From Chryseobacterium sp. Leaf201 (GTDB taxonomy: Bacteria; Bacteroidota; Bacteroidia; Flavobacteriales; Weeksellaceae): DNA of 64,000 nt. Position numbers and translations under genes: made by a program. Below are positions 62,832 through 64,000 of the stretch, in pieces. Below the pieces are notes generated by a model, which was not told the origin of the DNA, made no database searches, and saw only the letters and a program-made list of their open reading frames with translations. The stretch's first letter is position 1, and each line of letters opens with the position of its first letter. The stretch spans positions 20,910-84,909 of the forward strand of contig NZ_LMKA01000002.1 in assembly GCF_001421435.1 (NCBI RefSeq), in the 5' to 3' direction.

Positions 62832-63963
62832 AAGAGTATTATTCTTTTTCCCTGAAAATCCATTTGCAAAGCGTGGAGGAAATATAACCAGAGCCTATAC
62901 TAATCTTAAACATTTAAAATCTTTAGGATTAAAAATTGATCTGGTAGGTATCGAAGATTTCTACAAAAATTTTGGTGATTCATATGAAGATATAGATAAA
63001 AATATAATTGATGATATTCTTATCTTAAAAAGAAGACCCTTAAAAAAATTGTCAAGCTACATTTATTGGAAATATAAAATTATAAAATTCTTCACTAAGA
63101 AAAATAAAAGTAACTTCTTTTATACCAAATACTTTCAAGATACATTTGATGATTTTTATAAAGATAAGACTTATGACTATATTATCATAAACTATGAATT
63201 CTGGACAGACGTTATCAGAAAACAAAACTTAAAGGGTGCTGTAACAATCATTGATACTCATGACTGGATTACATTAAATGAATTCTATAAAAATAAAGAA
63301 ATGAATATCGGAAGGAAATTTAATGAAGAAATTAAAAACCTATCTTTTTATGATAAAGTTATTACCATATCATACGATGAATATTTTGTTTTTAAAAGCT
63401 TTCTACCCAATAAAGTATTTAATATTCCACCTAGCTTCTCTGAAAATTTTGAAACTGAATTTATTGAAAAAGAGTATGATCTTATCTTTGTAGGCTCTGA
63501 TAATCCCTTTAATATACACTCTCTTAATTGGTTTGTGGAAAAAGTAATGCCATTGCTTTCCAACATAAATATATGTGTTATCGGAAGAGTATGCAATCAT
63601 ATCCCTGATAAAGCAAATATTAAAAAAATTCCTTTTGCAGATCATCTTGACGAATATTATCATAAAAGCAGAATAGCTATATGCCCGATGTTAGAGGGAA
63701 CCGGCATTAAAATCAAAGTGGTAGAAGCCCTGTCCTTCGGTTTACCTGTTGTAGGCAATGAAAAAGCAGTTGACGGCTTTATTCAAAAGACAGGTAATGG
63801 GTGTATGGTAACTAATGATGAAAAACAGTTCGCCAATATCATTACCCGGCTATGCAGTGATGAAACGCTGTATGAAAAGCAAAGAGAGGAAGCAGTTGAG
63901 TTCTTTAAAAATAATTTTTCCGAAAAGAAATCAATAGAACTTTGGAAATCAGTTTTAGAATAG
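62815..63963 (+). CDS. Glycosyltransferase, GT-B fold
   Basis: A 382-residue glycosyltransferase. The N-terminal FFPENPFAKRGGNITRAYTNL is the acceptor loop; DTHDWITLNEF is a mid-domain motif, and FVGSDNPFNIHSLNWF opens the C-terminal Rossmann half. The ICPMLEGTGIKIKVVEALSFGLPVV segment contains the conserved acidic pair typical of GT4-like Glyco_trans_1_4 enzymes. The whole gene is very AT-rich and Lys/Asn/Ile-rich. It ends 37 nt before the window edge; the locus probably continues. Confidence 0.88.
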   Translation: MNYLNKRVLFFFPENPFAKRGGNITRAYTNLKHLKSLGLKIDLVGIEDFYKNFGDSYEDIDKNIIDDILILKRRPLKKLSSYIYWKYKIIKFFTKKNKSNFFYTKYFQDTFDDFYKDKTYDYIIINYEFWTDVIRKQNLKGAVTIIDTHDWITLNEFYKNKEMNIGRKFNEEIKNLSFYDKVITISYDEYFVFKSFLPNKVFNIPPSFSENFETEFIEKEYDLIFVGSDNPFNIHSLNWFVEKVMPLLSNINICVIGRVCNHIPDKANIKKIPFADHLDEYYHKSRIAICPMLEGTGIKIKVVEALSFGLPVVGNEKAVDGFIQKTGNGCMVTNDEKQFANIITRLCSDETLYEKQREEAVEFFKNNFSEKKSIELWKSVLE

Positions 63964-64000
63964 GTGTCCCGTTGCTTCAATCGCTCCCGTTTCATTATTC

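Overview
The window looks like chromosome of a flavobacterium close to Chryseobacterium (Bacteroidota, Weeksellaceae-like). The evidence is AT-rich DNA, a type IX secretion C-terminal sorting domain, a long-form NusB, a DUF3276/PUR-type protein, a tandem ExbB-ExbD-ExbD-TonB operon, a bacillithiol gene (bshB1), a type VI secretion tube/spike pair of the Bacteroidota T6SS(iii) type, and many TAnnTTTG promoter elements, the Bacteroidota -7 box, in front of genes. The family assignments were made by reading the sequences; no search was run.

Layout. 1-6 kb: the C-terminal polymerase part of DNA ligase D (cut by the left edge), an SDR oxidoreductase, a nusB-DUF1573-yajC operon, an ABC exporter and a PUR-like protein. 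6-14 kb: a 1678-residue DUF4132 protein with a small partner gene. A 223-bp copy of its 3' end lies 2.2 kb away, and the two copies bracket a seven-repeat T9SS-secreted predicted beta-propeller gene. 14-21 kb: tRNA-His, bshB1, then an energy-transduction cluster (ExbB, two ExbD, TonB) followed by a separately promoted unit (small membrane protein, PstS-like lipoprotein, TPR protein). 21-31 kb: leuS, a lipocalin-like lipoprotein, an acyltransferase/glycosyltransferase operon, and an operon ending in Kdo transferase (waaA). 31-47 kb: mostly housekeeping genes (OmpA-like, tilS, DsbD-like, a solitary ExbD, a hydrolase, a patatin, nrnA, rpmH, ftsE, ribE-histidine kinase-trmN6, pdxA, yceD-rpmF, accB-accC).

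47.6-58.3 kb is the most notable part. It holds a T6SS export module without the structural core: TssD (Hcp), TssI (VgrG), a DUF3289-like candidate effector, a lipoprotein, a candidate adaptor, and a 1397-residue PAAR-like (DUF4280) effector. That effector carries two different predicted peptidoglycan-cleaving domains, a GH19/lysozyme-like glycosidase and a TIGR02594-type Cys/His amidase. A lipoprotein gene follows directly and is the best immunity candidate. A hairpin terminator between tssD and tssI would let tube protein be made in excess over spike and effectors. The apparatus genes must be elsewhere in the genome.

58.5-64 kb: rocD, then a run of four co-directional glycosyltransferase genes that becomes very AT-rich toward the right edge, as expected for a variable surface-polysaccharide locus.

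Many genes have the -7 box so close to the start codon that the mRNA would be leaderless or nearly so. In several places an apparent upstream start codon lies inside or upstream of the promoter box, so I moved the start downstream.
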